In this document: one piece after another, positions 11,721 through 24,700 of the stretch | How positions within the stretch are numbered: the first letter of the stretch is position 1 | How the letters are laid out: the number at the start of each line of letters is the position of its first letter | Origin: Malania oleifera | Lineage: Eukaryota; Streptophyta; Magnoliopsida; Santalales; Ximeniaceae | Assembly: GCF_029873635.1 (NCBI RefSeq) | Contig: NC_080423.1 | Coordinates: 101,742,991-101,806,990, forward strand | DNA: 64,000 nucleotides | Direction: 5' to 3' | Program-made: the position numbers and the translations under genes | The notes under the pieces: generated by a model | What the model saw: only the letters and a program-made list of their open reading frames with translations | Databases searched by the model: none | Told to the model about the DNA's origin: nothing

Positions 11721-14049
11721 TGTAATAACCCCAAAAAAAAAAAAAGAATAATAATAATAATAATAGTTAGTATTAAAAAAAGAAAGTGTTTCTCTGTTAG
11801 GATCTTTGATTCCATGTTTGATGCCTAAGAAAGACCTTGTCTAAGCGAGTGCTCAGAGACCATTGCGGCTCAGTCGCTCCCTGGAGGTCGGCCTGGTCAA
11901 AATGGAATTTCATAGGATAAAATAGGGTAGACACTGTTTATATACGTAAATAAGTATATAAAATAATGTTTTGACTGATATAATTTATAGAAATATATGA
12001 TAAAATAATAATAATATAGGTATCCTATGCGGGGCCCACAAGACTGTGTGGGGTCCACATGAGTCTCGAAGCCGTATGGAGGTTTACACGAGTTTCAAAG
12101 CTATTTAGGATGCATAAAATCGTATAAGAATTATTCGAGTTACGTAAGATCCATTCGGGTCTCGAAGTTGTGTGGGGCCCACAAGATCGTGTGGGGCCCA
12201 CATGAGTTTTCAAAATTCAAATTTTATTCTTATTCAAAAATAAATAATAAAATAAATAAATACTAAAAATGGTTCAAAATTAATAACAATGATAATAATG
12301 ATTAAGAAAAATAATAAAATAATAAAATAATTAATTAACTAATTAGGTAAGTGATTAATTAAAAATTTATTTAATGGGAATGGTGGCAAGCACTCCCACA
12401 TGGCCTCCATCCCCATCCCATACTCAACCCATACCTTGTCCATCCCTTGCCCATTCTTTAATTTTTTAAAAAATTATAATTTCACCCATCTCCCCACACT
12501 TTTATAAATTCCATTTCTTCCCCAAAATTTTCCTATAAATAGGGAGCTCTCAACTTTCATTTTTCACAACAATTTTCCAAGGAAGAGAAGGATTAGCGAG
12601 TGAAAGAATTTGTGGTGGAGAGAGAATTTTTGAATAAGTTCTCACTCACCCACTCTTTCCGATCTCATTTCTTAAATATAGTTATTGTGTTCGTAGCACG
12701 CGATAAAAGAAGAAGGTAAGTAAATTTTGATTATGTTAGTTTTTTTTTTTTTATTTAAAATTCATACCCGAATTTATTTTATAAGTAAATTTCAATTATG
12801 TTAATTAGTTCCATAAAATTTCCATGAGCTTATTTTTACGCGTATTTGATTATACCAGTTCTATCTTTAATATACTTGCATCTATTTTTGGGTTAAGAAA
12901 TGTTCTAATCTCCTCGGGTAAATTTTTAGCATTTCTTTCTATTCAAAAATAAAATTATATATATTTTTAACACAAAAATTGTGTGGCATGAGTTTATTTC
13001 TACGTTGCATTTTTTTTTTATGAAAATATGAGTAAAGATGAGATTTTTACAATATTATTTTAAATTGCATAAATTATAATAAGATGATTTTAAAACCCCT
13101 TATGGCAACGAAAGTTCAAAGTTACAGATGCCCGGTACCGCAGCTTAAATTTTATACAGATCAGAGTGCACCCACACTGTTTACAGAGTGATTATTTATG
13201 TTAGTGGATTTCTCCTGAGTGCACACCTGGTTCCGAACCAGGACTTAATAAAGAAAATCTTACTTAAAGTTTACGTGCGTGGATTTAGTTTGATCGGCCA
13301 GCCAGCTAAGTCCAGTCTTCGGACCGCACAACCCAGTCATGGGGGTAAACATGACTTACGGCAAACAGGCCTAAGGGTGGTTTTTTTTATAATATATGTT
13401 TATACATATTTAATTACATGTACAAAGTTACTGATGATTTGAAGGAAAAGTGTAAGTTTACGTGAAAATGATCATTTTGGTGCTTAAATGACGATCTAAG
13501 AAAAACGTATAAGGAAAAGTATATGTACGTTTATCATTAAATGTTTATACAGTTTTAAAGTTAAAAGTTTAATTTAACAGTTATAGTATATAATTATAAA
13601 ATTTTACTGTTGTAATTGATGACAAAAGTTTTATGTAGAAATTTTTAAATTTATATTTATTTTAAAAGAAAATTTGAAATTATAGTATTAAATATTGTTT
13701 TACGAAAATTTTTAAAAAAGCTCATTTTGGCCACACACTAATAATAATCTTATTTACTTACTGAGCGTCGTCTCACCCAATCATATTTTATTTCAGATAA
13801 CTCTGAAAGACATGTCGGAAATCAGGCTTAGCAAGCATGCGGGTGGGGATTAGAAAAATAAAGATTGATTGGAAATATTAGTATGGTTTCAGATATTTAT
13901 GTTTGTGTAATTTTTCTTCTTTTGAAATAAATGATTGTAATATGGATAATTAGCGCTCTAGTTTAATAAAAATTGAGTTTATTTTGCTTCCTCTGTAAAT
14001 TAGTAGTAAAAAGTTAATATGCTAAGCCCCTCGGGGTCGGGGTGTTACA
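11721..14049 (+). mobile_element. Solo LTR, 2.3 kb, inserted in the 3' LTR of element 1
   Basis: It runs TGTAATAACCCC to GGGTGTTACA and is flanked by perfect 5-bp duplications GAGAT (11716-11720 and 14050-14054). The 5' LTR of element 1 holds the matching empty site with one GAGAT near 2001-2006. It has its own TATAAATAG at about 12534. There is no coding interior. A related LTR lies in opposite orientation at 21348-23769. Confidence 0.9.
12030..12202. promoter_or_regulatory. Cluster of GTGGGGCCCAC palindromes in solo LTR
   Basis: Two exact copies of TGTGGGGCCCACA (12171-12183 and 12190-12202) and two variants (about 12031-12040 and 12045-12059) lie 330-500 bp before the TATA box. GTGGGNCCCAC and GGNCCCAC are known TCP transcription-factor sites. 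Binding here is inference. Confidence 0.5.
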
Positions 14050-14119
14050 GAGATAGTATCAGGTACACAGACGTCACTAAAGTAGCACTCGGGCCCACGT
14101 GTCAGGTCAGGGCGCTACA

Positions 14120-15339
14120 TAAGATATCAAAATAAGCTTTCAAATGTGTTTTCATAAACTAGATGTCTTATACTCAAGGGGAAACTCATTTGGACAAGTA
14201 TTAATCTTCATTACATTTAATATCTTTCATATACTTTTGTCCAAAAATTGTCTAAATCATTAAAAGGATTTTTGGTATGAGAAAATAAGGCAATTGCCAA
14301 CTAATAGGGTGTTTTCGTCGACTAATAAAACCAATAACCTAATTGAGTTTCTGCCCATGACAATCGTCGACGAATGGCATTGAATTGTCGACGAATTGCA
14401 AGGACTTGTCGACGAATGGGTTTGACCTGTTGACGAATTTTTCCAATAGCTAAATGTGTTTTTCAACTCAGGTGACACGTCGACAAAAAGGAGTAATTTG
14501 TTAATGACTGAAGGTCACTCATCGACGAATTGTGTTCACTTGTCGACGATTAACATCAAGACTTAAACACCAACGAGTAGTTCTCAAGCCAATGAAATGA
14601 GATTCACTCCCAACGGTTAGATAACAACTATTTTGGCTCTTTGGATATAAATACAAGCCCATGGACTTGATTAAAGTAGTTTTTGAGGGTTTACAAGTTA
14701 TTAGTGAAAAAAATATCCTAAACATCAACCCAAAACACTTTGCATTTAAGTTCATATTCACAAGTGCTCATTTCTCTCTTGCTCTTTAATCTTGTTCGAT
14801 TCATTACTTGAGAGAATAGTATGAGGTTTGAATTGTAATTGATTTCAACTTGTTTGAGGAGCATTTATTTGTAATCAATCTTCTTGTTGCAAAGGGTTTT
14901 TTGTGAACCAAATTTTGAAGGTTCTTGGTGAACCTTGCAGCTCTTGGTGAGTGGTGGGATTTGTTCCCGTGTGAAGGTTCTTAGTGAGCGTTGAGGGATT
15001 GGTTCTCTCATTGTAAGACTTCTCCACTGGTGAAGGAGTTTGATAGTGGATTGTGGAATCTTTGAGTTGGTCTCAAGGCATGGACATAGGCTTGGTGTCA
15101 AAGCACATTAAAATACCGGTGTTGAGCTTTCTCTCCCTATACTCCATTGTTTATAACTTGTGCATGATTTTATTTTATATATTGTGATATAATTGCTTGC
15201 GTCTTGCTAAGATTATTATTTTGTAGAGAAAATCAAAAATACGTGAAAGAGTCCATTCACCCCCCCTTTAGACTCTATACTCGGGCCGACAGCTCTATTC
15301 ATTTTGTGAGGTCTACTGTTATTTTTCATATTTCTCCTA
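14120..15339 (+). repeat. LTR-like sequence with GTCGACGAAT repeats and TATA box
   Basis: No coding sequence is seen. Seven matches or near-matches to TCGTCGACGAAT lie at 14345-14570, TATAAATA follows at 14645-14652, and the right part has the C-tract 'CACCCCCCCTTTAGACTC' (about 15259-15276) seen near the 3' ends of some copia LTRs. I read it as a decayed LTR of a separate element. The copia element at 15340 cuts it or neighbouring sequence. Confidence 0.5.
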
Positions 15340-15867
15340 TGTTATAATATATGACTCATATATCGATTGGAACGCATGTACAATGAGAAAACATGGTAGA
15401 AAACAACAATTGTGTTTTGCAGGAGCAAACCACTAACGGCTTTTTCAAGATGACAATAAATAGTCAATGGTTCTAGTATTGTTGCTTCGATTGTTTGCTC
15501 TCGGTATTAAATCGTCGACAGTATCTCTGCAAACTATCGATGGTTTCGCTTAGTTACTCAGCGTTTGTTTTCAAATTTTGAACTGGGATGTTGGAAAGGT
15601 TGGGTTTTAGAGGGAAAGCCATCGAGAAACTTATATATACATGGTATATGTTGTAACTATGTAATGTTCAAGTCTTTGGACACAAGTTAGTAAGAATTAC
15701 ATTGTGGATTGCTCTAGTGGATGTAGGCATTGCTGAACCATGTAATTCTTTGTGTCATTGTTATTGCTTTCATTATAATCTGCGTGATTGATATTCTGTA
15801 TATGTCACTATTGGTTGTTGTGTTTGTAAGATTGTTTTATTCTGTCGTGCTTTTAATTTTCACAATA
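15340..15867 (+). repeat. 5' LTR of copia element
   Basis: It starts TGTTATAATAT and is about 528 bp. It contains an ATCGTCGACAGT-type palindrome near 15511 and a TATATATA stretch near 15632. It matches 38681-39192. Confidence 0.85.
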
Positions 15868-15891
15868 AATTGGTATCAGAGCATTAGTGTA

Positions 15892-17335
15892 ATGGCTTAT
15901 GGAATTTCTTCTGCAAAGTTCAATGTTGTTAAGTTCTATGGAATGGAAAACTTCTGTTTATGGCAGAGAAGAGTTAAGGATCTATTAGTGCAGAACGGTA
16001 TGGTGGAGGCTTTATACGGAGTTCAACCGGAAAGCATGGATGAAACAAGTTGGAATGAATTGGAAGCAAAGGCTGTGCTGACTATTAGACTTTGTTTGGC
16101 CAACGTCGTGCTGTATCACTTCATGGGTGAGGAATCTCCTGTGGTTGTTTGGCAGAAACTTGAAAGTCGGTATATGTCTAAGTCTTTATCAAACAATTTA
16201 TTTCTTAAGCAAAGATTGTATTGGCTTAATATGATGGAGGGTTCAGATTTGAACCAACACATCAATGCATTCAATCAAATTATAAGTGATTTAATGCAGG
16301 TTAATTTGAAGTTTGAGAAGGAAGACAAAACGTTGATGCTATTGAATTCCCTACCTGCGTTTCACACGTATGAGAATTTGGTTACTACTCTAGCATAGGG
16401 CAAAGAAACCTTGAATTTGGAAGACGTAGCAAGCGCATTGCTGGATTTTCATCAAAGAAAGATGGCCAGCAATGAAATTTCACATGGTGAAAGATTTGTG
16501 GTAAAGGAAAAGGGTAACCAACAACATTGGAGAAGCAAGTTTTGGTCACAGTCCAAGAAGAAGAAAAACATAAGGTGTTTTAAGTGCAGTAAAATTGGGC
16601 ACATAAAATTGAAATGTCCAGAGTGGAAGAAGGGGAATGCTGAAAATCAAGAGAGTTTGTTAAAATCTGCAAATGTAGTGGAAGAAGGAAACTCTGAGAG
16701 CAGTGATGGTAGTATGCTATATGTTTCATCGGGTTCAGAATGCCTCACGAATTCTTGGATCATAGATTCCGGTTGTTCTTATCACATGACACCAAATAGA
16801 ATCTGGTTCATTCTGGTTATCTTCTAATGGGAGAAGATGCTTTATGAAAAATAGTTGGAATAGGAAATATCAGAATGAAAATGTATGATGGTGTTGTGAG
16901 AACATTATGTGATGTAAGGCATGCACCAGATTTACAGAAGAATGTGATTTCATTAGGCACTTAAAATTGTAACGAGTATAGTTTACAAGTTTGAAAGTGG
17001 GAAAATGAAGGTATGTGAAGGCAATTTGATGGTGATGAAGGGACAAAAATTAGTGAAAAATATCTATGCACTGCAAGGTACCACAGTTGTAGGTGGAGTC
17101 GCAACTGTAGAATCTGAGTCTGATAACACTGTTTTGTGGCATATGTAGTTACGACATATGGGTGACTACATTTATTCAGATATTTGAGAACTAATAAGGA
17201 TAGCATCATGGGGTGGACATATGTACTTCATGAGTTTATCACAAAAGGTCTTGGTATATTTCATGTGACACAAGTTAGAGATGTTTGTTAGGTTTAACTT
17301 GTGGTTGGGGTGGAAAACCACACTAGGAGAGAGAT
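15892..17335 (+). pseudogene. Copia gag, protease and pre-integrase remnant
   Basis: A copia gag region of about 250 residues starts MAYGISSAKFNVVKFYG. It carries the usual NFCLWQRRVKDLL and YMSKSLSNNLFLKQRL blocks and a zinc knuckle CFKCSKIGHIKLKC near 16575-16620. The protease start WIIDSGCSYHMTP lies near 16756-16795. Pre-integrase-like sequence runs up to the inserted solo LTR. Fossil with several breaks. Confidence 0.85.
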
Positions 17336-19247
17336 TGTAGTAGCCTAATATATATAAAATAAAATAATAAATAAATAAATAAATATAATAATAAATATCT
17401 TGGAGGAAATATTTTTAGATATTTATATATATAAATATCTTGGAGGAGATATTTATAGTTACTTAAGAGCTAAGTTATGTATTTTTTTTTATATAACTCT
17501 CAACTCTCTCTCTCTTCCTCTCTCTCTAAAATTAGAGATTCGATTTTCTCTCACTCTTTAGCCATGGGAACTCTCTGCTAGTGCTCCTCGGTTCTCTCTC
17601 CCTTCTCCCAACTCGTAGAATCTCATTGTTCGACCGGTTCAGAAAGTTAGGGTTTAGGGTTTTCGTCCGTTTCGGGTCATTTTTTTAGAAAATAGGTAAA
17701 GAGATTTGTTTACATCAATTGTTTTCGAAATCTAAACCTGTAGAACTATAGTTTATGTTTATATGTACGATATGACTGCTTATTTGGAAAATTTCACTAG
17801 ATGGAATTGCCGATTTTTCGGTTTTACGGTTTTTGTAAAAACTAGGGTTTTGGGGTATGGTCTCCAATCTTTTAAAAACTCCTTTATTTGTATTAAACTT
17901 AAAGTAGGAGATGCTTGAAACCCTTATTCTCAATTTAAATGATATTTTACGAACCATTTACTATACTTTTAAATATTAAACCAAATGAGTGTGGCATGAA
18001 AATATTAAATGTAAGTATACTAAACTGAGAAATATGAGTATGAGATATGGGAACTGGAGTTCCAAATTGCTATCAAGAAATGTATAAAACAGATGCCGGT
18101 TAATTACTGAGAGATGTATGTACAAGGTTAAACCGAGAGCTGCGTGTGCCGGTTTATACCAAAGAATGAATGAATGAGATTATGAAAGATATTGGAACTG
18201 CTTAAATGCTTTATGGAATGAATACAGGTTACGATACTTATGTTATAAATTGTATGTATGATATATGAACCGTCTTAGAAAGCTTGTTACTGAGAGAGCA
18301 CGGTACCGTTGCTAGAAAGAGAGATACAGTGCAACCACACGTTATTCTTGAGTGTGGGTATCTATGTGTAGTCGATTGGTGCAATGAGCCACTGGTTATG
18401 TACCGGGATTGTTAAGGCCAAGTCGAGCTAGAGAAAAAATATATGACTAGTGTGGTGGCTTCCAAGGCTAGTCAGGGTCTACGGACCACACAACCCTTGC
18501 CATAGGGGAAGTAAATGGCGTAATTATGATGTTTCAAAGTTGGGATGAGTTCAATATGCATATACATAATTCAGAAACTAAAATGGGCAAAGTCACAACG
18601 ATGAGTACCGAGCAGAGGGATTGTACAGTGTATGGGGCGATACCTTACCCTAATCTCGGGAACTCTCGTTTGTAATGCGCTGAACTATCTTTTGAAGGAA
18701 TTGTATATATATCTTCTATATTATAAGATTGAGAATGATCTAAATGTATATGTCACACATCGAACCCGGAAATGGGCCCCAGGGTGTGATTTAGTAACCT
18801 AACTTGCTCCTGTATCATACAACCATCCATGATACTACACAATATAAGGGTTCGACCCTGTAGGGTTCACGTACACCCTATCCACAATCACATTCACAAT
18901 ATACACAGTAAGATAATTCAACCTATTACATCATAATAGCATACCATCACACCATACCAGAGTCTATACAAAACCATAGTCTAATTCCCAAAATACACAA
19001 CATACCTTGGGTGTCTATATAACCCAAAATGACAACCCCGCCAAAGATCAGTACTTACACAAGTACTTCTACAAAGCTAACCAATAACCACGCTCCTGAA
19101 ACACTAGGACGCTAATGTTAGCTACTCGAAGAACCTGTAAAACATTTGTATAATAGGGTTGAGACACCTCTGAGTAAGGAAGAAACAAGTTATATCAGTG
19201 TGTGGGCACATGAGTGTTATTTTAACGGCAAAACATAATACTTCACA

Positions 19248-20214
19248 TGTAACGACCTACTACTTATATAATTTTTTTTTCTTTTTTTTAATATATATAA
19301 AACATATAACTAATCTGTTTGTAAAACTTCTGAAACATCTCAAGCCCAAAAAGCACTGAGGAAACTATGTACACCATACATTTCTAAGCAGCGGTAACTA
19401 TAAAACTGTAAACACCTATATACAATACCAGAAAACTATAAATCCCAAAGTATATGCATATATATCATAAAATACCTAGTGACATCATCAAAAACCTGGG
19501 ATCTACCCCAAACCACTGGCACCATAGAAACACCTACCCTTCCAGCAAGGGCAGCACAAGAAGTCCTCTACCCGTGAGCCTGATCTGCTTGCCTAACTAG
19601 ATTTCCTGAAAAATGGTAAGTCACTGGGATGAGACAACGCTCAATAAGAGGAAATATGCTGTTACTAGTGTGTGATGGATAAGTTACACTTTTAATATAC
19701 AGATACAATACTCATATTGTAAAACAGGTAGATTGATATACTGTATAAATCACATGTACTATAATTTAAAATACAACTGTGTATCTGAGTTTTTTAATTA
19801 TACATACTTTTAATATCATAATATAACTGTTGCTGTATGATATATCTATACATAAGAACTTCTGTGATAATACCCTGGGATCTTTATGTCATGATTTAAC
19901 CCCTCATGACAGGGTTGTGCGGCCCGTAGGCAGGACTTATTCTGGTTGGCCTACCAGGCAAGTCAATCCATATCTCTATCAACCGACAATCTGGCCCACT
20001 GTAGTCTCTTTGGGTAATCTCCAAGTCTATCTTGTCTAACCGGCCACCTCAACCTAGCTTGCTGGGGAGACTGCAATCTCTCCTAGTGCGACTAGACGGA
20101 ATTCACATTCTATCTAAGATATGTGGTTGCACTATATCTGAAATAACAACGGTACCATGCTCTGCTATCTGTATCTGTCTGAAAATTTTCTTAGGGATCT
20201 GATACTGTGTAGTA

Positions 20215-20257
<43 letters not shown>

Positions 20258-20260
20258 TCC
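19248..20260 (-). repeat. 3' LTR of gypsy element 3 (partial)
   Basis: It matches 27907-28905 from TGTAACG through a TA microsatellite at about 20219-20251. After that the two copies no longer correspond, so this copy is incomplete. Confidence 0.8.
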
Positions 20261-20262
20261 AA

Positions 20263-20294
<32 letters not shown>

Positions 20295-20429
20295 GATCAA
20301 ATATATATTGGGTATGTTTGACCAATCGATGATTTGACATTGGTTAGTTATTTAAAGAAGATTAGTTAATTTTTATATTGCTTTCAATAATGGAATTTTT
20401 TTTTACTATATAAAGTTTTTTTTTATAAT

Positions 20430-20785
20430 ATAGTAAAATTTAAGTTGTATTAACTTTTATAAATTTATACAAAATAAAAATTAAAGATTTCGTCAAAATT
20501 TGTACTCCTAAATCAAAATTGAAAACTTGATGGGAATTGAATATGCAATGTATATATTCATATTTAACTTGCACATGCTAAGGGATTTTTTTTTAATTTA
20601 AATATAATATAGTAACATTAAATTGTATTTAATTCCTTATAAACTAATACAAAATTAAAATTAAAGATTTCATCAAAATATATATATTCCTAAATTAAGT
20701 TTGAATGTTTTGATGAGAGCTAAATATGCAATGTAAAAATACATATTCATATCCAACTTGCACATGCAAAGAAATTTTGAGTAAA
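20430..20785. repeat. Two diverged tandem copies of a ~180-bp AT-rich unit
   Basis: The blocks about 20430-20595 and 20610-20785 share the order 'ACAAAATAAAAATTAAAGAT', then 'TCCTAAAT', then 'AATATGCAATGTA', then 'AACTTGCACATGC'. They lie between the partial LTR of element 3 and the leader of the element at 21090. No coding sequence is seen. Confidence 0.7.
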
Positions 20786-21089
20786 TCTAGATTTCAGAAT
20801 AAACCGTTTGTTTATATCTATTTATATGTGTAGCACCTCCAAATCTAGTAGGATCTAATGTGCCACTCCTTATATTTTTAGTAAAAATAATAACAGCGAA
20901 AATAAATAAATGTAGGATATTATTATTTTATTATATTTATATATATGAAAAATTTAAATTATTAATGCATAAGATCTAGCAATTAATTATAAGTCATCAA
21001 TATGGGTATGTATTTCTACAAATATAAATAACATATTTAACTTAATTAACGTGTCTTCAATAATACTACCATTTTTTTTTTAGAGAATA

Positions 21090-21882
21090 TAAGATTGTTA
21101 CCTGTCCTTGGGAGTCTTCACGTTAATGTCATTTCCTCCAATGTTACTATCTTTAGGATCCATTATTAAACAATGATTAAATGTTATTTTAAAATCATAA
21201 ATCTATTATTAACGTAAAATAATATAACAAACTAAAAGAAATATTCTAAACTACCCAATCCTACCCAAATCATATTCTATGCCTAAACTCTGATAAAATC
21301 TATATGTTAGAGTATGCAGAACTTATATCCTATTCTCTGATACTAATTATAAGAACCCGAACCCAAGTGAGTTCCTACATATATTCCTACATATACATTT
21401 TTTAGCGGATGCAAATAAATCAAAATTATTTTTATTATCAGAGCACTAATTAGTTTTATTACAAATATATGTCTCAACTATTAAAATACAAATTTTTAAA
21501 ATTCTAAAATATACAAATATATTCTAATTTGTATTATGCTAATTTTTTTATTCTACTATACTCTTTCTATTCCCGTCCATGCACTTGCTACGCCAGATTT
21601 ATGGTACTTTCTTTCTAAATGATTTGAAATGTAAAATAATGATTGAGGTGAGACGACGCTCAATAAGTAAATAAGATTATTATTAGTGTATAGCCAAAAT
21701 GAGCTTTCATAATTTCGTAAAATAATATTTAATACTATAACTTCAAAAATGCTTTTAAAATAAATATAAATTTAAAAATTTCTGCATAAAAACTTTTGCC
21801 ATCAATTACAACAGTAAAATTTTATAATCAAATATTATAACTATTAAATTAAAATTTTGACTTTAAAAATTGAAATTATAAT

Positions 21883-21927
<45 letters not shown>

Positions 21928-22037
21928 CTTTTCCTTATACGTTTCATTTAGATCATCATTTAGGTATAATAATGGTCATGTTCATATAAACTTATACTTT
22001 ACCTTTAAATCATCGATAACTTTGTACACATAAGTAA

Positions 22038-22103
<66 letters not shown>

Positions 22104-23681
22104 TAAAAATCACTCTTAGGTCTGTTCATTGTAAGTCATGTTTACCTCCATGACTGAGTTGTGCGGTCCGAAGACTGGACTTAGTTGGTTGATCGGTCAA
22201 ACTAAATTAACGTACATCATCATTAAGTGAGATTTTCCCTATTAAACCCTGGTCCGACCGAGGTGTGCACTCAGGAGAAATTCACTATCATATAAAACCA
22301 CTCTGTAAACAGTGTAGGGGCACTCTGATCCGTTTAAACTTCAAGCTGCGGTACCGAGCATTCGTAATTTTCTGTATCGTTTAAGTCATAAGGGGTTTTA
22401 AAAACATCTTATTATATAATTTAAAAAATATCATTAAAATCTCATTTTTACTCATTTTTTTGTAAAATACGTCATGTAAAAATCAACTCATGTAATCTTT
22501 ACTCATATTTTTATGAAATATGCAACGTAGAAATAAACTCATGTCACACAATTTTCGTGTCAAAAATATTTTCTTGAATAGAAATTAATGCTATAAAATA
22601 CCCGAGGGGCTTAGAACATTTCTTAACTAAAAAATAAACGCAAGTATATTAAAGATAAAACTAGTATAATTAAATATGCATAAAAATAAATTCAAGAGAA
22701 TTTTATGAAACTAACTAACATAATCGAAATTTACTTACAAATAAGCTCGGGTATGAATTTTAATAAAAGTCTAACATAATCAAATTTACTTATCTCTTCC
22801 TTTACCTTATGATACGAACACAACGAATATCTCAAAAAATGATATCGAAAAGAGTGAGTTAGTGAGAATTTTAATTATAGAAAAAATTCTCCATCCATCA
22901 TTAATTCTTTCACTCACTAATCTTTTTCTTCCTTTGAAATTTTTTTGTGAAAAATGAAGGTTGGGAGTATCCTATTTATAGAAAAATTTTGAGAAAGAAA
23001 ATTGAATTTGTAAAAGTGTGGGGAGAATATTGAAATTATAGTTTTTTAAAATTAAGGAATGTGCATGGGATGAATTAGGCATGGGTTAGGTATAAGATAG
23101 GGATGAAGGTCATGTGGGAGTGCTTGCCACCACTCTTATTTAATTAATTTTTAATTAATTAATTAATTAATATATTTATTAATTTTTTTAAATCATTATT
23201 ATTATTATTTTTAAGTTATGTTTTAGTATTTCTTTTTTAAAAAGAATTAAGTTTGAATTTCGAAAACTCATGTGGGCCCCACACAATTTCGAGACCCAAG
23301 TGGGTCCTACGTAACTCCATTAATCCTTACACGATTTTATGAGCCCTACATAGTTTTGAGACTCATGTGGACCCTATACGACTTTGGGACTCATGTGGGC
23401 CCCACATAGGATACCTATATTATTATTATTGTTTTACCATGTATTTTTACAAATTATGTTTGTCAAAATACTATTTTATGTATATGTACTTATTTACGTG
23501 TACAAATAGTATCTATCCTATTTATCCTATGAAATTTCATTTTGACTAGGTCGACCTCTAGGGAGCGACTGAGCCGCAATGGTCTTTAAGCACTCGCTAA
23601 GACAAGATTTTTCTTAGACATCAAACATGGAATCAAGGATCCTACAGAAAAGCACTTCTGTATTGTTATTAATTTAATGAC

Positions 23682-23735
<54 letters not shown>

Positions 23736-23769
23736 GCTTTAATCGTATATATATTTTTGGGTCATCGCA
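21090..23769 (-). mobile_element. 5' part of a further minus-strand gypsy-type element
   Basis: An LTR of about 2.4 kb (21348-23769) reads, on the minus strand, from TGCGATGACCC to the tRNA-Met type primer site next to 21346. A leader and a short gag start (Met at 21163, MDPKDSNIGG) follow. Its right end lies in the integrase of element 3. The LTR is the inverted relative of the solo LTR at 11721-14049, sharing the TCP-like palindromes and promoter part. Only the 5' section is present. Confidence 0.75.
22043..22102. repeat. (TA)n microsatellite
   Basis: About 30 TA units lie within the minus-strand LTR. A shorter TA run sits at about 21889-21922, and an (ATT)n run at about 23684-23735. Confidence 0.9.
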
Positions 23770-24700
23770 TAGCCTGATAGCTGTTATTGTAAGCAAACTC
23801 AACTAATGACATAAATCGGGTCCAGCCACTCCCAAAATCTAGCACGCATGCCTGAAGCATATCTTCTGATGTATGGATTGTCCTCTCAGTACGACCATCC
23901 GTTTGAGGATGAAAAACAGTGCTGAATGCTAATTGTGTACCTATAACCTCCTGAAAGCTCTTCCAAAATCGCAAAGTAAACCAAGGATCTCAGTTTGAGA
24001 CTATGAATATCGGTACAACATGGATGGGAACTATTTCCTGAACATATATTTTTGCCAATTTGTCCATGGAATAGTCGACTTTAATGGGGATGAAATAAGC
24101 GGTCTTCGTCAAACGATCAACGATCACCCAAATAACATTAAATCCCTGTCGTACTAGTGGTAACCTAGTAATAAAATCCATAAAAACGTGATCCTATTTC
24201 CACTATGGAATAAAGAGTGGCTGCAATTGCCTTGCTGGTCTCTAGTGCTCAGCCATAACCTATTGGCATGTCAAATACTGCTGTACAAATTTGGCAATTT
24301 CCCTTTTCATTCCACTCCACCAAAATACTCTCACAGATCCCTATACATTTTAGTATTGCTAGGATAGATTGTGTATAGTGATCTATGAGCCTCTTCTATA
24401 ATAGTTCTTCTAATATCATTATATGCAGGCACACATAATCTGGTGCGAAACCCTAGAGCTCTGTCATCAGAGATATTGAACTCTTCTCCCTTACCATCCC
24501 ATACTCTACCTATTACCTCTACTAATTCTGCGTCATCACCCTGAGCGGCCTTAATCTTTTCATATAGTGTAGGTTGCACAACTAGGCTGGCAATAAATGC
24601 CTGAGGATTATCTTCTACTAACTTTATGCTGAATCTCTCCAAATCCATCAGGATCGGATATTGAACCTCCATAGTTGGCAATGTTGGTCCCACTAATTTC
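23770..24700 (-). pseudogene. Integrase remnant, gypsy element 3
   Basis: On the minus strand, the HHCC region ([18 protein letters not shown]) is near 24331-24400. The DDE core region includes MDFITRLPLVRQGFNVIWVI (around 24120-24181) and FHPQTDGRTERTI (around 23870-23910). It stops where the next element is inserted. Fossil. Confidence 0.83.

Larger units (their letters stand above)
1..14119 (+). mobile_element. Ty3/gypsy LTR retrotransposon 1 (Tekay/Del-like chromovirus), nested fossil
   Basis: A plus-strand element shows, in order, a 5' LTR cut by the window start, a tRNA-Met type primer site, gag with a zinc knuckle, protease, reverse transcriptase, RNase H, integrase, and a C-terminal integrase region with the [18 protein letters not shown]-type sequence typical of Tekay/Del chromoviruses. 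A purine tract and a 3' LTR follow. It is interrupted by three younger insertions (180-1374, 6356-8973, 11721-14049). Comparable LTR stretches (1-179 against about 10902-11081) differ at more than one base in ten by eye, so it is old, probably several million years under usual plant rates. It is broken, with many breaks across the coding part. Confidence 0.9.
9836..14119 (+). repeat. 3' LTR of gypsy element 1, interrupted
   Basis: It starts TGTAGAGACTCG directly after the purine tract AAGGAGGGGAGAT (9823-9835) and ends GGGCGCTACA at 14119. Without the 2.3-kb solo LTR inside (11721-14049) it is about 1.95 kb. The distal half aligns with the 5' LTR blocks. Confidence 0.88.

Noticed and set aside
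17331-17335. GAGAT before 17336 as part of a purine tract of a full element
   Set aside because: An exact GAGAT copy follows the LTR end at 37229-37233 and copia sequence continues on both sides, so it is a target duplication of a solo LTR.
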